From: Thaumatotibia leucotreta
Lineage: Eukaryota > Arthropoda > Insecta > Lepidoptera > Tortricidae
Reading direction: 5' to 3'
DNA: 64,000 nt
Assembly (NCBI GenBank): GCA_025490895.1
Contig: JALPQI010001018.1
Coordinates: 1-64,000, forward strand
The notes below the pieces were generated by a model. That model saw only the letters and a list, made by a program, of their open reading frames with translations. It was not told where the DNA came from and did no database searches. Positions within the stretch are counted from its first letter, which is position 1, and each line of letters begins with the position of its first letter. Positions 54,805-64,000 of this stretch are shown one piece after another. Made by a program: the position numbers and the translations under genes.

Positions 54805-55100
54805 TTTAGTGGCTTTGTATGGTATGTCAGGTCGAAAACTTCGGAGGGCCAAAGGACCATCTGTACTACAAAACGTCGTACGAGACGCGTGCAATAAAGC
54901 GTGTCGATTTAAAACATCACCACTCGTTTCGAATTTCATGGTTTTCGCATTTGTGTCGTAATATACTATTTCAGTACAGATGGTGCTATTTTAACGCGCT
55001 AGTGCGAGAAGTGGCTTTGTATGGTATGTCAGGTCGAAAACTTCGGAGGGATGTCCCTCCGTAGTTTTCGGTGCTGAAAAAGTCTTACGATACACGTGCG
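54805..55100. repeat. Two adjoining copies of the CTTCGGAGGG MITE
   Basis: GTATGTCAGGTCGAAAACTT, CGGAGGG occurs at about 54821 and again at about 55022, with ATTTCAGTACAGATGGTGC between. Same family as 49524 and 57095. Confidence 0.58.
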
Positions 55101-55744
55101 AAAAAAGAGGCAAAAATATTAAATTAATTACTTCGGAAACTATAAATTCTATTATTTTTTGTAATGTTTTGCAGTAGAAGGAATCGTTTAATTAGCATTC
55201 CGATAGGATTTTGATTTCAACACATCTGCTCTATTTTCTAGCGATAATTATGATTACTCAATTGGAGCACATGAAAAACCATAACCGTAAGAGCCGATCG
55301 TGAGTTTCCCATTACTTTCAATTATTTACACACCACTGACCGCAGATCTCAGTTACTAGATAGAGCAAAGACAACTACAGTTTCAACTAGCAATGTACAA
55401 GTTACAGAACATTTTCAAAATTGCGGGAATAAGTATGTATGTAAATCCATTATTGTACACAAAACAGGTAAAAATACACATTTATTCAAAAAATTTGACA
55501 GGTATCAAGGCGAACTTACTTGGATATTTCCGAGAATTTTCATGAGAATTTAAGAGTAAGTTCTCATTAAGAATATTTCAACGAGAACTTTTAAAAAAGT
55601 GTTATGAAAAATGTTGTATGTCACATTTGAGTAAACAAAGCGTAAAAATGTACCTTAAAAGGCATGTATATTGTATATACAACGGTTTGGCATGCCTGTA
55701 AAATCTAAATTGCCGAGAACATTCTCTATAGAAGTTGCAAATGT

Positions 55745-55802
55745 TGCAATCATCGACATAAATACGTGAGTAACCCGGTTCGATTATATTTTACTATACT
55801 TT
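55745..55802 (+). mobile_element. Penelope-like terminal repeat fragment
   Basis: GCAATCATCGACATAAATAC, GTGAGTAACCCGGTTCG; continues only to ATATTTTACTATAC. Confidence 0.55.
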
Positions 55803-55956
55803 TCTTCAACAGTATAATATACTACAGAGAGTCGAAATATAGTACAATACTTATAATATAACAACGTTAGCAACTATGGTACCGACATCCGATTCGTGAA
55901 AAAATAACCGATGTTCCATACAAACCTTGAGATGCATATATTAGTAGTAAGTACCT

Positions 55957-56270
55957 ACACTGAAAAAATATTTACCAAAGTGACTTAGGTTGGCTATATT
56001 ACGAGGAAACTTTGATATTATATAACAAATCCTTGCTATCAAATAAGTCGATACCAGGGTTCTGGTGAAATGAACAAAGAACATTGTACATTATACCAAA
56101 GAAGGTGTAATCAACAAAAAACTGTTGTAATCAACCAAATAAATTTAGTAGAATGCCAAATAAAAAGTTTGGTAAAATCAAAAATATTGTGATAGGACCG
56201 AATTCAACCTTCATTTCCGGTTAGAATTACGCAAGATCTGATAAATCCGACTTAGCATTTTTTTCAGTGT
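55957..56270. mobile_element. MITE with ACACTGAAAAAA ends
   Basis: ACACTGAAAAAATATTTACC and the inverse ...GCATTTTTTTCAGTGT enclose 314 bp, AT-rich. No ORF. Confidence 0.68.
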
Positions 56271-56824
56271 AACATCAGATTTATTTTCTCGAATCGGAAA
56301 TTGGCCCCATAGGAAAAGTTAACAAATATGACCTCAGAATTAACCCTCTAAAATTTGTCCGGTGAATAAAAATCACTCTGTATATCATTTTGCGGTCTCT
56401 GTAGTTAGTCTGTGCTCATACCATAAAAACATACATACATAAAAACTTGAGTATACACAATGCGTTAATGATGCATTTCACATATTAAATACAGTTCACA
56501 CTTTTTTGTTACGTGTTTGTGAGACTTCGATGAGCTTTTTTTTCTTTGGACCATTTGATCCATAACGGATAATAATATGTAATTCATTCTAGCATTTAGT
56601 TTGTACGTTTATGAGTTTTTAAAACACAGTTTTTTTAAGATTTTCGTAGCAGAAATGTACGTAGGTACCTACTTACGAACATTTGTTAATATCGATATGG
56701 CAGTTATGACATCTACTTTTAAAAATTAGCAACGAGCATTTAACTTGAGTGTGTTGCTCTTTTGTATGTACATTGTACCTAATTGTAGTTTATTTAAATC
56801 GACACGTTACTAACTTTCTTATCA

Positions 56825-57215
56825 TCACACTTGCTGCCTAAGCGCGCCATTGTTTGCGCGCGCAGCGGGAGTAATAGAAAAGTGATATTCCCCAGGGATT
56901 AATAGAAATATCAGTACGTCATTTAACAATGTTATTTCTTAAAACTTATTTTTTTGTCGGCAAGTGTGATGAAAAACATTGTATGCATTACGGTCGGTAA
57001 GCGGAATACTAACTCGAGTCATAAAAGCCCTCCGCTTAACGGCGTCGGGCTTCTAACACTCTCGTTAGTAATTCCGTACTTACCTCCCTTGATGCACAAT
57101 GAACTATTTCGCACGTGTACCGTACGACGTTTTTCAGTACAGATGGCCCTCCGAAGTTTTCGACCTAACATAAAAAAACACTAGCACTAGCTAGCGCGTA
57201 AAAAAAGCACCATCG
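56825..57215 (-). repeat. Inverted single copy of the 23571 repeat, plus MITE tail
   Basis: CATCACACTTGCTGCCTAAG, GCGCGCCATTG, ACTCGAGTCATAAAAGCCCT and CCTCCCTTGATGCACAATG correspond in inverse to 23571-23857. It is followed by a piece of the CTTCGGAGGG MITE (57115-57215). Confidence 0.65.
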
Positions 57216-58225
57216 GTACTGAAAATACAGTTAAGTCTATCCAAGCCTTATTCAACAATGTCGGTAAGTGTATAGAAAACACGCCTGTCTTCAAAGGAAA
57301 AACAGTTACATTTGAAAACCGGTAATAATTTGCTAAAATTGCATAACAACAAAATATACATTACGACTCTAATTCACAGAACCTTCCCTATTACACTCGT
57401 CGTATTCGCACATCAGAACCTATAATTTAAAACTCATAACATGTACAGAAAGCCTCTACAGAACCGAAAAGACGTAAATATGAAACTTCTTATTGGAAGT
57501 ACGATTCTAACACAATGTAAGTAGCTTCAAAACAGTATATCATTGTTGATTGTATTCTTTTTGCAACAAAGTGACGCATGTTTACAATCGAAATGCATTA
57601 ACGTATCGATAAATGTATTTCGATAAAGGACTTTAAGTCAATAGTAATACATTTCAAATTGATAAATAACATACATTTGGTTATTTTCTTTAGTTTTTGT
57701 GAGGTATGTTGTTGGGGACGTGCGAGCTCTGTGTTTGAACTTTGCGGTGTTCGGACATGGAAGAATGCAGGCCCCTATATCACGGAGACAAGTGCCGTCG
57801 ATTCTTGTCTCTGCGCCTAAAACACCTATCTTCGCCTAGTGTAAACAGTTGAAGTTTCCGCATTAATTTTAGGGTGTGGTGCACAGAAAATTACTAAACA
57901 GCAAGTATGAAAAACATGTACTTTGCTAGCTGACAGTTTGCCTCAAAAATAAGGCGGGAAGCGGCAGTTTCAATTTTTCACGCTAGACGTAGATATGTAT
58001 CCTAGGCGAAGATACGAGAATCGACGGTGCGACACTTGTGAAATTTACCGTTTCGCCCTTTGCAGGCGTCCAAAGGCTACGGTTATCACTTATCATTATC
58101 ATCGGACGACCTATGATTGTTTGCCATCAACATTAAATATATTGCAAGAGCTTTTAGAAATCATTTTTTTTTATTCTGTGGCGGCTATCTCCGAAAATAT
58201 TGGCATTAGAAATAGTTATTTGTTA

Positions 58226-58396
58226 TACAAGGGTGCAAAGTTGTATTTTACCCGCGAGTATGAAATTGAAACACGAGCAAGCGAAAGGATTCTATAGTTG
58301 AACCACGAGCGAAGCGAGTGGTTCTATAATAGAATACTGAGCAGCGAGTGTTTTAACATACGAGAAGTAAAATACATTTGCACCCGTGTGTAACAC
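58226..58396. mobile_element. MITE (GGGTGCAAAGTTGTATTTTAC)
   Basis: AAGGGTGCAAAGTTGTATTTT and its inverse AAAATACATTTGCACCCGTG enclose a GAGCGAAGCGAGTGGTTC-rich core. The 100-codon ORF across it is incidental. Confidence 0.62.
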
Positions 58397-59221
58397 AAAA
58401 CTTTTCCCCTCACTATAGCGAGGAAACTCAAAAAAGGTAAATTATTTGTTCACATTACAATCATCATCGGGTTAGTGATAATAATTTTCCAAATGCATCA
58501 TGTATTTAATGCAAGATTTTGTCGCAGTAAACTTACCACGAAAAAGTAAACGCAGCACGATTTTAACACATTCCTATAGTTGCACACCAACGCCAATGCA
58601 CTATTAAATCATTCTCATTCATTATTTTTACAAAATTATAACAGAACACCCTGAAAGTTGTTTAGTTTACTATTTTTATGCGTGTTCGAGTCGGTAAATA
58701 AAGATTATAACCTATAATATTCTTTGACAATGTTGACGTTGACATTTTCTGCGTTTTGTGATTGCATCTAGTCATCTTATCATCATTCACTAAAACAATT
58801 GTTACTTATGGAATTTTAGGATTTATATGTTAAAATCATCATATTATATAAAGGTTTGTATTTTACACTAAATTCTCAAACAAATTATTTAATTATCATT
58901 AATATGGAACAATTTCCATGAGCATTTTACGTTTTGTTATTCCAAAACCAAGATCATTACTTTGCCACACAAGTGAATAATATGCGTTTTTACACGTTCG
59001 TATTAAAGGATAAACGAGCACTTTACGAGCTAGTGAGGGGAAAAAAACTTTCTTTTCAGACCCTTCTTTTTGAAACACCTATTCAACGATACCCCACACT
59101 ATAGGATTACAGCAAAATAAAAAAACATCCCCTCTTTTAGGGGAGGTAAACTGAAAATAGTAATAGGGGGCAAAGTTGTTGTTTAACTATCTTGCCAATA
59201 TTGAGCACTGAATTAGCGAAA

Positions 59222-59455
59222 AATTCCCAAATTAAAAACGTGTACTTGCGGGCTTGCGCTCTGCTAGAGCGGGTGCTGGCCGCGGGCAGCGCTGGCGGGG
59301 GCGGCGAAGGAGGAAAACTACCCTCATTGTCACTTTTGTCGAAAAGGGAGTTGCATACAACATTCACGCAATTATCTACTTAAATTACGTGAGTAACCCG
59401 TTCGATAAATATTTAAATATGTTTGAGTCTCACGTTTGTTATAATTCTAAAAAAG
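59222..59455 (+). mobile_element. Penelope-like terminal repeat
   Basis: GGCTTGCGCTCTGCTAGAGC, GCCGCGGGCAGCGCTGGCG, ACGTGAGTAACCCGTTCGAT and TTTGAGTCTCACG. Same family as 32495, opposite strand. Confidence 0.65.
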
Positions 59456-59852
59456 GTGTTAATTCCATATAAAGTCATACTAAATTGCGATTAAAAGTAC
59501 TTGAAATTATTGTTTTTAAAAGTGCCTAACTAGGATTTTAATTATAGTAATAGACTTCCCCGTAACTTCACGTAATTATAGCATTGGTCTCACATTTTTT
59601 GTACATTGACAAGTAAATCCAATCGGAATCCTAACGATCTGGCTCGGACATGCCTTACTAGCGACCACTACATTCGTTATTCGTGTTTTTTCTCCAATAA
59701 CAAGTTTCATTGAAATGGAATGTTCTCAAAGCTTATTTAAGCACAGTAGCCGTACCATGAGTTTTCAAGTATCAGTAACGTTAGGTTTTACTCGATACGT
59801 AAGGTAGGCCATCGCGCTCGCTCCAATGTGTCAGTGCTACCAATATATAATT

Positions 59853-60510
59853 AACTAGCGACCGGACCCGGCTTCGCACAGGTACTATATATACCCACAT
59901 AAAAACATTCATCTTGAATTAATTTACCTATTAATAAAATTCGTTGCCTGTAAAGTCGGTATACGGGCGAAAGTTTTACGTGACAACGACTTTCACTTTT
60001 TATGTCTGTCTCTCTCGCTCTTAGGCGGGCTAACCATGCCCGAGTGGAAGGGACGCGTGCCTCTCACTCGCTCTCATTGCGAGCGCATAACGTGAGCGGA
60101 GCGTAACGCAGTTTCTTGAAGTGTCACCCGGCAAACCAATTTATAAGACGTTGTCACGTCAAAAAATCTCATCAAAATCCGTTGCGTAGTTTTAAGGATT
60201 TAAGCGTAAAAAGTGACTTTATTTTGTCAGCCTCCGTAGCCTAGTTGGTAGTGACCCTGCCTACGAAGCTGGAGGCTCCGGGTTCGAATCCCGGCGAGGG
60301 CATTATTTGTGTATTTATTTATCACAATTATTTGTTCCTTGGTCATGGCTGTCTATGTATTTAAGTACATATCTGTATGTATCTATCTATTATATATATC
60401 GTCGCGTGGTACCCACACCACAAGCCTTAATTTAGCTTACCGTGAGACTAGGTCGATTTGTGTAAGATGTCCCAAGATATTTATTTATTTTATACTATGT
60501 AGTGATTAAG
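59853..60510 (+). repeat. Interspersed repeat ACTAGCGACC...GGCTTCGC split by SINE
   Basis: AACTAGCGACCGGACCCGGC to CATCAAAATCCGTTGCGTAG, then the SINE at 60225, then TTTATACTATGTAGTGATTA. A widespread insect repeat whose class I cannot state. Flanks GTTAGGTTTTACTCGATAC (59781) and GTATCGAGTAAAACCTAAC (60509) are inverse. Confidence 0.6.
60225..60493 (+). mobile_element. tRNA-derived SINE family 4, best-preserved copy
   Basis: TGTCAGCCTCCGTAGCCTAG, TTGGTAGTGACCCTGCC, GGGTTCGAATCCCGGCGAGG, then the standard body and ATTTATTTATTTTATA tail. Inserted into the repeat at 59853. Confidence 0.88.
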
Positions 60511-60679
60511 TATCGAGTAAAACCTAACGTAACGAGTAAATCCTTTACTTTCCAGCTCATGGTAAAAAAGGACCGCAAACAATCTTACGAGTGTAAGACT
60601 AAATATCTGCAAACAACAACAATTTTAAAACCTGCAACTTCCCTAATCAGCAGTTATTGGCACTATGGGTGCAAAACAA

Positions 60680-61090
60680 CGAACAAATAAAACATGGAAG
60701 CCGCACGCCATATTAAATTGCCTTTCAAAAACGGTCCTGAATTTTAGTTGACAAGTGTCACCCCCTGTTCATTGCATAATGCATCACGGGCCGTGATACA
60801 TTGAACAGGGGGTGACACTTGTCACGTTACGTTGTTGCCGTGAATCACGGCAATGGATTTGAATGTCAACCTATAAAATCTTAAACCGCCATTTAAAAAT
60901 TGTTGTGATTGGTCCATCAAAGTTTTGATTGGCTATATTCAATAAACATTTGTCAAAGATGTTGCGCCGAAATATGCGCGGTGTCACGAAAAGCGCTATG
61001 TCCTGCCCATCTTGGCACAATTGAACAATTGGTTCTGGGGGCATTTTTGAGCTGGCATTAGACGTCCATGTTATATATGGTCGCAGGTGC
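60680..61090 (+). repeat. Unclassified interspersed repeat, copy 2, with hairpin
   Basis: Blocks shared in order with 48130-48550. It contains a strong hairpin (60761-60823): ACAAGTGTCACCCCCTGTTC and its exact inverse around a 23-bp loop. Confidence 0.6.
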
Positions 61091-61099
61091 AAAACTATA

Positions 61100-61790
61100 A
61101 CAAAACTTTTAGAGATGGCATATTATAGGAAAACTTTTAAATGAGAAAAATACGAAAATTGTTGGCAATTTATAGTCCACGTTACTTGTAATAGTGTATC
61201 GGAATTTTGAATTCCCTAGTGTGTTTGTTACCCTTCTTGTGTTTTCACCTGATGGTCTCAGATACAGATGGCTTATGATGGCCCCGTTTTATCCATTTAT
61301 CGTGCTACGCGTCTCTTTCATACTTGCATACGTGTTAAAACGTGACAACAACGCCGACAAACAATTAAACGCGGCACCATCATAAGCCTACGGATCTTTG
61401 TTGATAAAAACACATTTTACAAGGCATTACAGTAATTGTATAAAAATATTAAATATGCACAATAATTATGTACAATGAAGTAACTTAATATAATACGGTG
61501 TACGGTCAAAGATCTTATTTTTTTTTTATGTGAAGTCATCAATGTTGTAATACGCCTTTTCTATAAACGAACAGCTTTCTTTTAAGTTTTCTCATCGGAA
61601 GATCAGCGCTGAAGATCACGCCAGCATCACGCTGAGATGAGACCACTTCGTGGCTCTGTATGTCTGTTTGTTTGTATTGTATTATCTGTCCTTAGTTTGT
61701 ACAAAGCCACGGAATAAACTATTATTCTATCCTATTCTAGTATTCGTGTGTATTGATATGTTTTTTTTTTGGCTTTACGTGCTCTTTCAT
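61100..61790. other. Interval without recognised gene
   Basis: A 63-codon plus-strand ORF at 61194 (MYRNFEFPSVFVTLLVF...) has hydrophobic runs but no known homology. Near 61620-61735 CACGGAATAAACTATTATTC may be an old LINE 3' end. Nothing firmer. Confidence 0.3.
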
Positions 61791-61796
61791 GTGCAC

Positions 61797-62278
61797 TAGG
61801 GTGGGTCACTAATGTATGAAGAAAAAAAAAGTACTTATTTTTACTGGGCACAGTTGTAAATAGTTCCGTAATTAGGTCGATAAAGAGTGTGCAAAATAAT
61901 TTGGCCATCGGAATTAAGTTTCTGCCTCCGGATCTATTTGAAAGATTTCATAGAAACTTCAGCACATTTTGTACTGATCACAGTTGATATCTATGTTTTT
62001 TACTTTTTGTTGCAACATGAGTTATGTTTAAGTATAGTGTTTACCTGGAAATAGCTTTTTTAAAGTTACAGAGCCAAAAGAGACATAAAGGTCGAAAATA
62101 ATAAAATAAAAAATTTAGAGCCTTATACATTTTAGGAAAATTTCTACTCAAATCCGGAGGCAAAAAAACTTGAATTAAAAATATTATAAAAATAACAGTG
62201 ATAATCAAACATCAAATGGCACCGTTTTGTAACTGTGTCCTCTAGAAAATCGAAATTTTCGAAAAATATCCCACCCTA
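61797..62278. mobile_element. hAT-type MITE with perfect 8-bp duplication
   Basis: TAGGGTGGGTCAC at the left and TATCCCACCCTA at the right, 482 bp, flanked by ATGTGCAC at 61789-61796 and 62279-62286. The interior holds no transposase. Confidence 0.83.
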
Positions 62279-62289
62279 ATGTGCACTTG

Positions 62290-63280
62290 ACAAGTTTTGT
62301 TAAAGTCTCGCACTGATAGTGTCCATCACTGCTAATCAGGATTTAATTTACCTCATTCTCTAACTGCATTGCCCACTTAGCCATTTTTACGAAGCTAGTT
62401 AAAAGATCTAAGTTACCGTTAAATGGACGAATGAAATCTAAAACGCTCTAGTCATTTAGAACTAGATGTTGTTTATCTATGGCACGCGTCTAAAGCATGG
62501 ATGTATAGAATATTACGGATTACCCATTTCTATACGAAGTAATGTTTTGTCAGCCTTCACGGCATGGGAAGCCTTTTCAGGAATGCTTTAAGTATAATTT
62601 TTAAAAATGTTATTTTCTTAAACAGTTTTATTATGTACTTTAAGCGTCTTGAATAAACTACAGTCTTTTCTACGCCATTCCATAGTCTCTACAGCTGTTG
62701 GTGTGTGCGTATCGTGTAAAAACGAGAAGTGCGTGGCCTCATGGACTTAACTCACAATTTTGTCTTAGCAACAGAGCGTCTGGAAATATTCTATTAGTCT
62801 ATGGTCTAAAGGTAACTTAATCGGTGCACGTTTATCAAAAAAAGTAAGAAAGTCAAGCGATTTAATTTTCGCGATAATTCACATTGCATTAAGATATTTA
62901 GAGAAGAAAAGTCGTAACTTCTTAGATACCTCGGATAAAGATAGATTTTATGTGTAAACATACCAACATTCCTCAGTTTAGGTAAGTTGTTGTATATGGA
63001 TTGCTTTACCTACGTACATGCATAACATAACATTTCCTTATAGAGACGTTGAGAAAAAGTCGTATCTTGTGAAGGAAAGCTTTTCAGATAAAGATACAGG
63101 GTGACATTTAGGTAATGGAGCAGAAGTGATAGAGTACTAGGGACGTAACTTTCACTATGAAGACAGCGAAAAAACTTCTAGTATTTTCGCGATTTCTTGG
63201 TTGTCTCCATAATAAAAGATGCTCAATGTGACCGTCCCCTATTTATTTATTATTAATTAATATTTAGTAGGGTCATGTGG
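62290..63280. other. Interval without recognised gene
   Basis: AT-rich; a lone ATACAGGGTGACATTTAGG end at about 63096 resembles the CAGGGTG elements but has no clear partner. No ORF of note. Confidence 0.3.
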
Positions 63281-63289
63281 GTTATCTAT

Positions 63290-63545
63290 CTATTCAGCCC
63301 GTATCCACCCACTGCTGGTTATAGGCCTCTTCTTTATTACGCCGCTTTCCTCGGTCCTGTGCTAGTCGCATCCACTGCTTTGTTGCGGTTCGGCAGATGT
63401 CGTCGGACCATCTTGTCGGTGGTCTCCCAGCAGATTTTCTTGACCACCCTGGCCACCATTCAGTAACCTGCTTCGTCCACCGCCCATCGCTACTTCTCGC
63501 GAAGTGTCCTGCCCATCTGTGCGATTCGTTTACCGACGTCGGATA
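63290..63545 (-). mobile_element. RTE-type LINE coding fragment
   Basis: Minus strand gives VSDVGKRIAQMGRTLREK and, nearer the left end, a GCAGTGGGTGGATACGGGC tail. The RIAQxGH(x)AR-like order suggests an RTE-type C-terminus. Several stops. Confidence 0.45.
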
Positions 63546-63555
63546 CTTTCGTACG

Positions 63556-63896
63556 GCGCCGGATTTTTTTTTTTATGTTGGCACAACAAAGTGGCTCCAC
63601 TCCACCTAATCGTAAGTGAAAAGTAGAGCCCAAATCGCGGCGGCAACGAACAGGAGACAATCAGTAACCTGTTAGTTGCCACCGCCTTGCTGGCCCGCTA
63701 GATGCTTCTTCACGCTTCGTTTAAAGGGTCCCAACTTATAGGTATGCGGAAACACATGTGCCGGTAAAGAATTCCACTTTTTAATAGTCCGGCATATGAA
63801 GGAATTACCGAATTCGCTGTTTGGAACAGGGTCCACAAGGGAGATACCTAACATGGCTCGGTCCATGGCCCTTACATCCATGGCTCCATGGTCCAT
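63556..63896 (-). mobile_element. LINE ORF2 C-terminus and 3' UTR
   Basis: Minus-strand frame includes FICRTIKKWNSLPAHVFP followed by LGPFKRSVKKHLAGQQ, the typical final motif of CR1/Jockey-group reverse transcriptases (RTIxxWNSLP...FKxxxxxHL). The 3' UTR follows, with GTTGCCGCCGCGATTTGG, and a run of A at 63566-63577 where it ends. The 5' part runs into unrelated or degraded sequence near 63890. Confidence 0.72.
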
Positions 63897-64000
63897 GTGG
63901 ATTACAATCTTTAAAAATAGTAATTCTCCTACAAAGCTCTTCAGATTTTTACTGTAGGATCCCGGTCTCTTTTTAGTTACATATTAAATTAAAGTTATGC

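Noticed and set aside
63275..63609. Two plus-strand ORFs near the right edge
   Set aside because: The minus strand reads as LINE reverse-transcriptase ends, so the plus-strand frames are antisense shadows.

Overview
The window looks like nuclear DNA from a moth or butterfly. It is AT-rich and intron-bearing, with no prokaryotic gene layout. It carries many repeats of types I know from Lepidoptera: tRNA-headed SINEs, RTE/Jockey-type LINE 3' ends, Penelope-like terminal repeats, hAT and palindromic MITEs. Species cannot be told from sequence alone.

The left 27.7 kb holds the only host genes I can support. These are three tandem paralogues, all on the minus strand, here called C (522-1374, continues off the left edge), A (4386-17084) and B (20165-27685). 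They were assembled by hand from splice sites and mutual homology because each exon is only 46-189 nt. A and B each have 8 coding exons with the same intron phases (1,1,2,1,1,0,0); C shares the first two exons. All begin with a signal-peptide exon and encode secreted proteins with a chymotrypsin (S1) fold. A and B have lost the catalytic His and Asp, and B has also lost the catalytic Ser. They are therefore predicted serine-protease homologues (pseudoproteases) that act by binding rather than cleavage.

The introns of A and B are packed with transposons: a 2.26 kb terminal-inverted-repeat element, a frameshifted restriction-like-endonuclease non-LTR retrotransposon, several MITE families, SINEs and LINE scraps. 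Some sit within about 10-25 bp of a splice site. Between A and B lies a 1.9 kb PIF/Harbinger-like element.

From 27.7 to 64 kb I see no host gene, only layered mobile elements. Best defined are a SINE carrying two later insertions (30.8-31.7 kb), a SINE with a 13-bp target-site duplication (34.98-35.26 kb), a 1.13 kb hAT remnant with a perfect 8-bp duplication (41.07-42.20 kb), a 476-bp tandem array broken by a Jockey-type LINE (42.9-46.1 kb), a Penelope-like element between 225-bp inverted arms (50.25-51.27 kb), several long foldbacks (46.1, 51.6 and 52.1 kb), a second hAT-type MITE with an 8-bp duplication (61.8-62.3 kb) and LINE ORF2 ends at the right edge.
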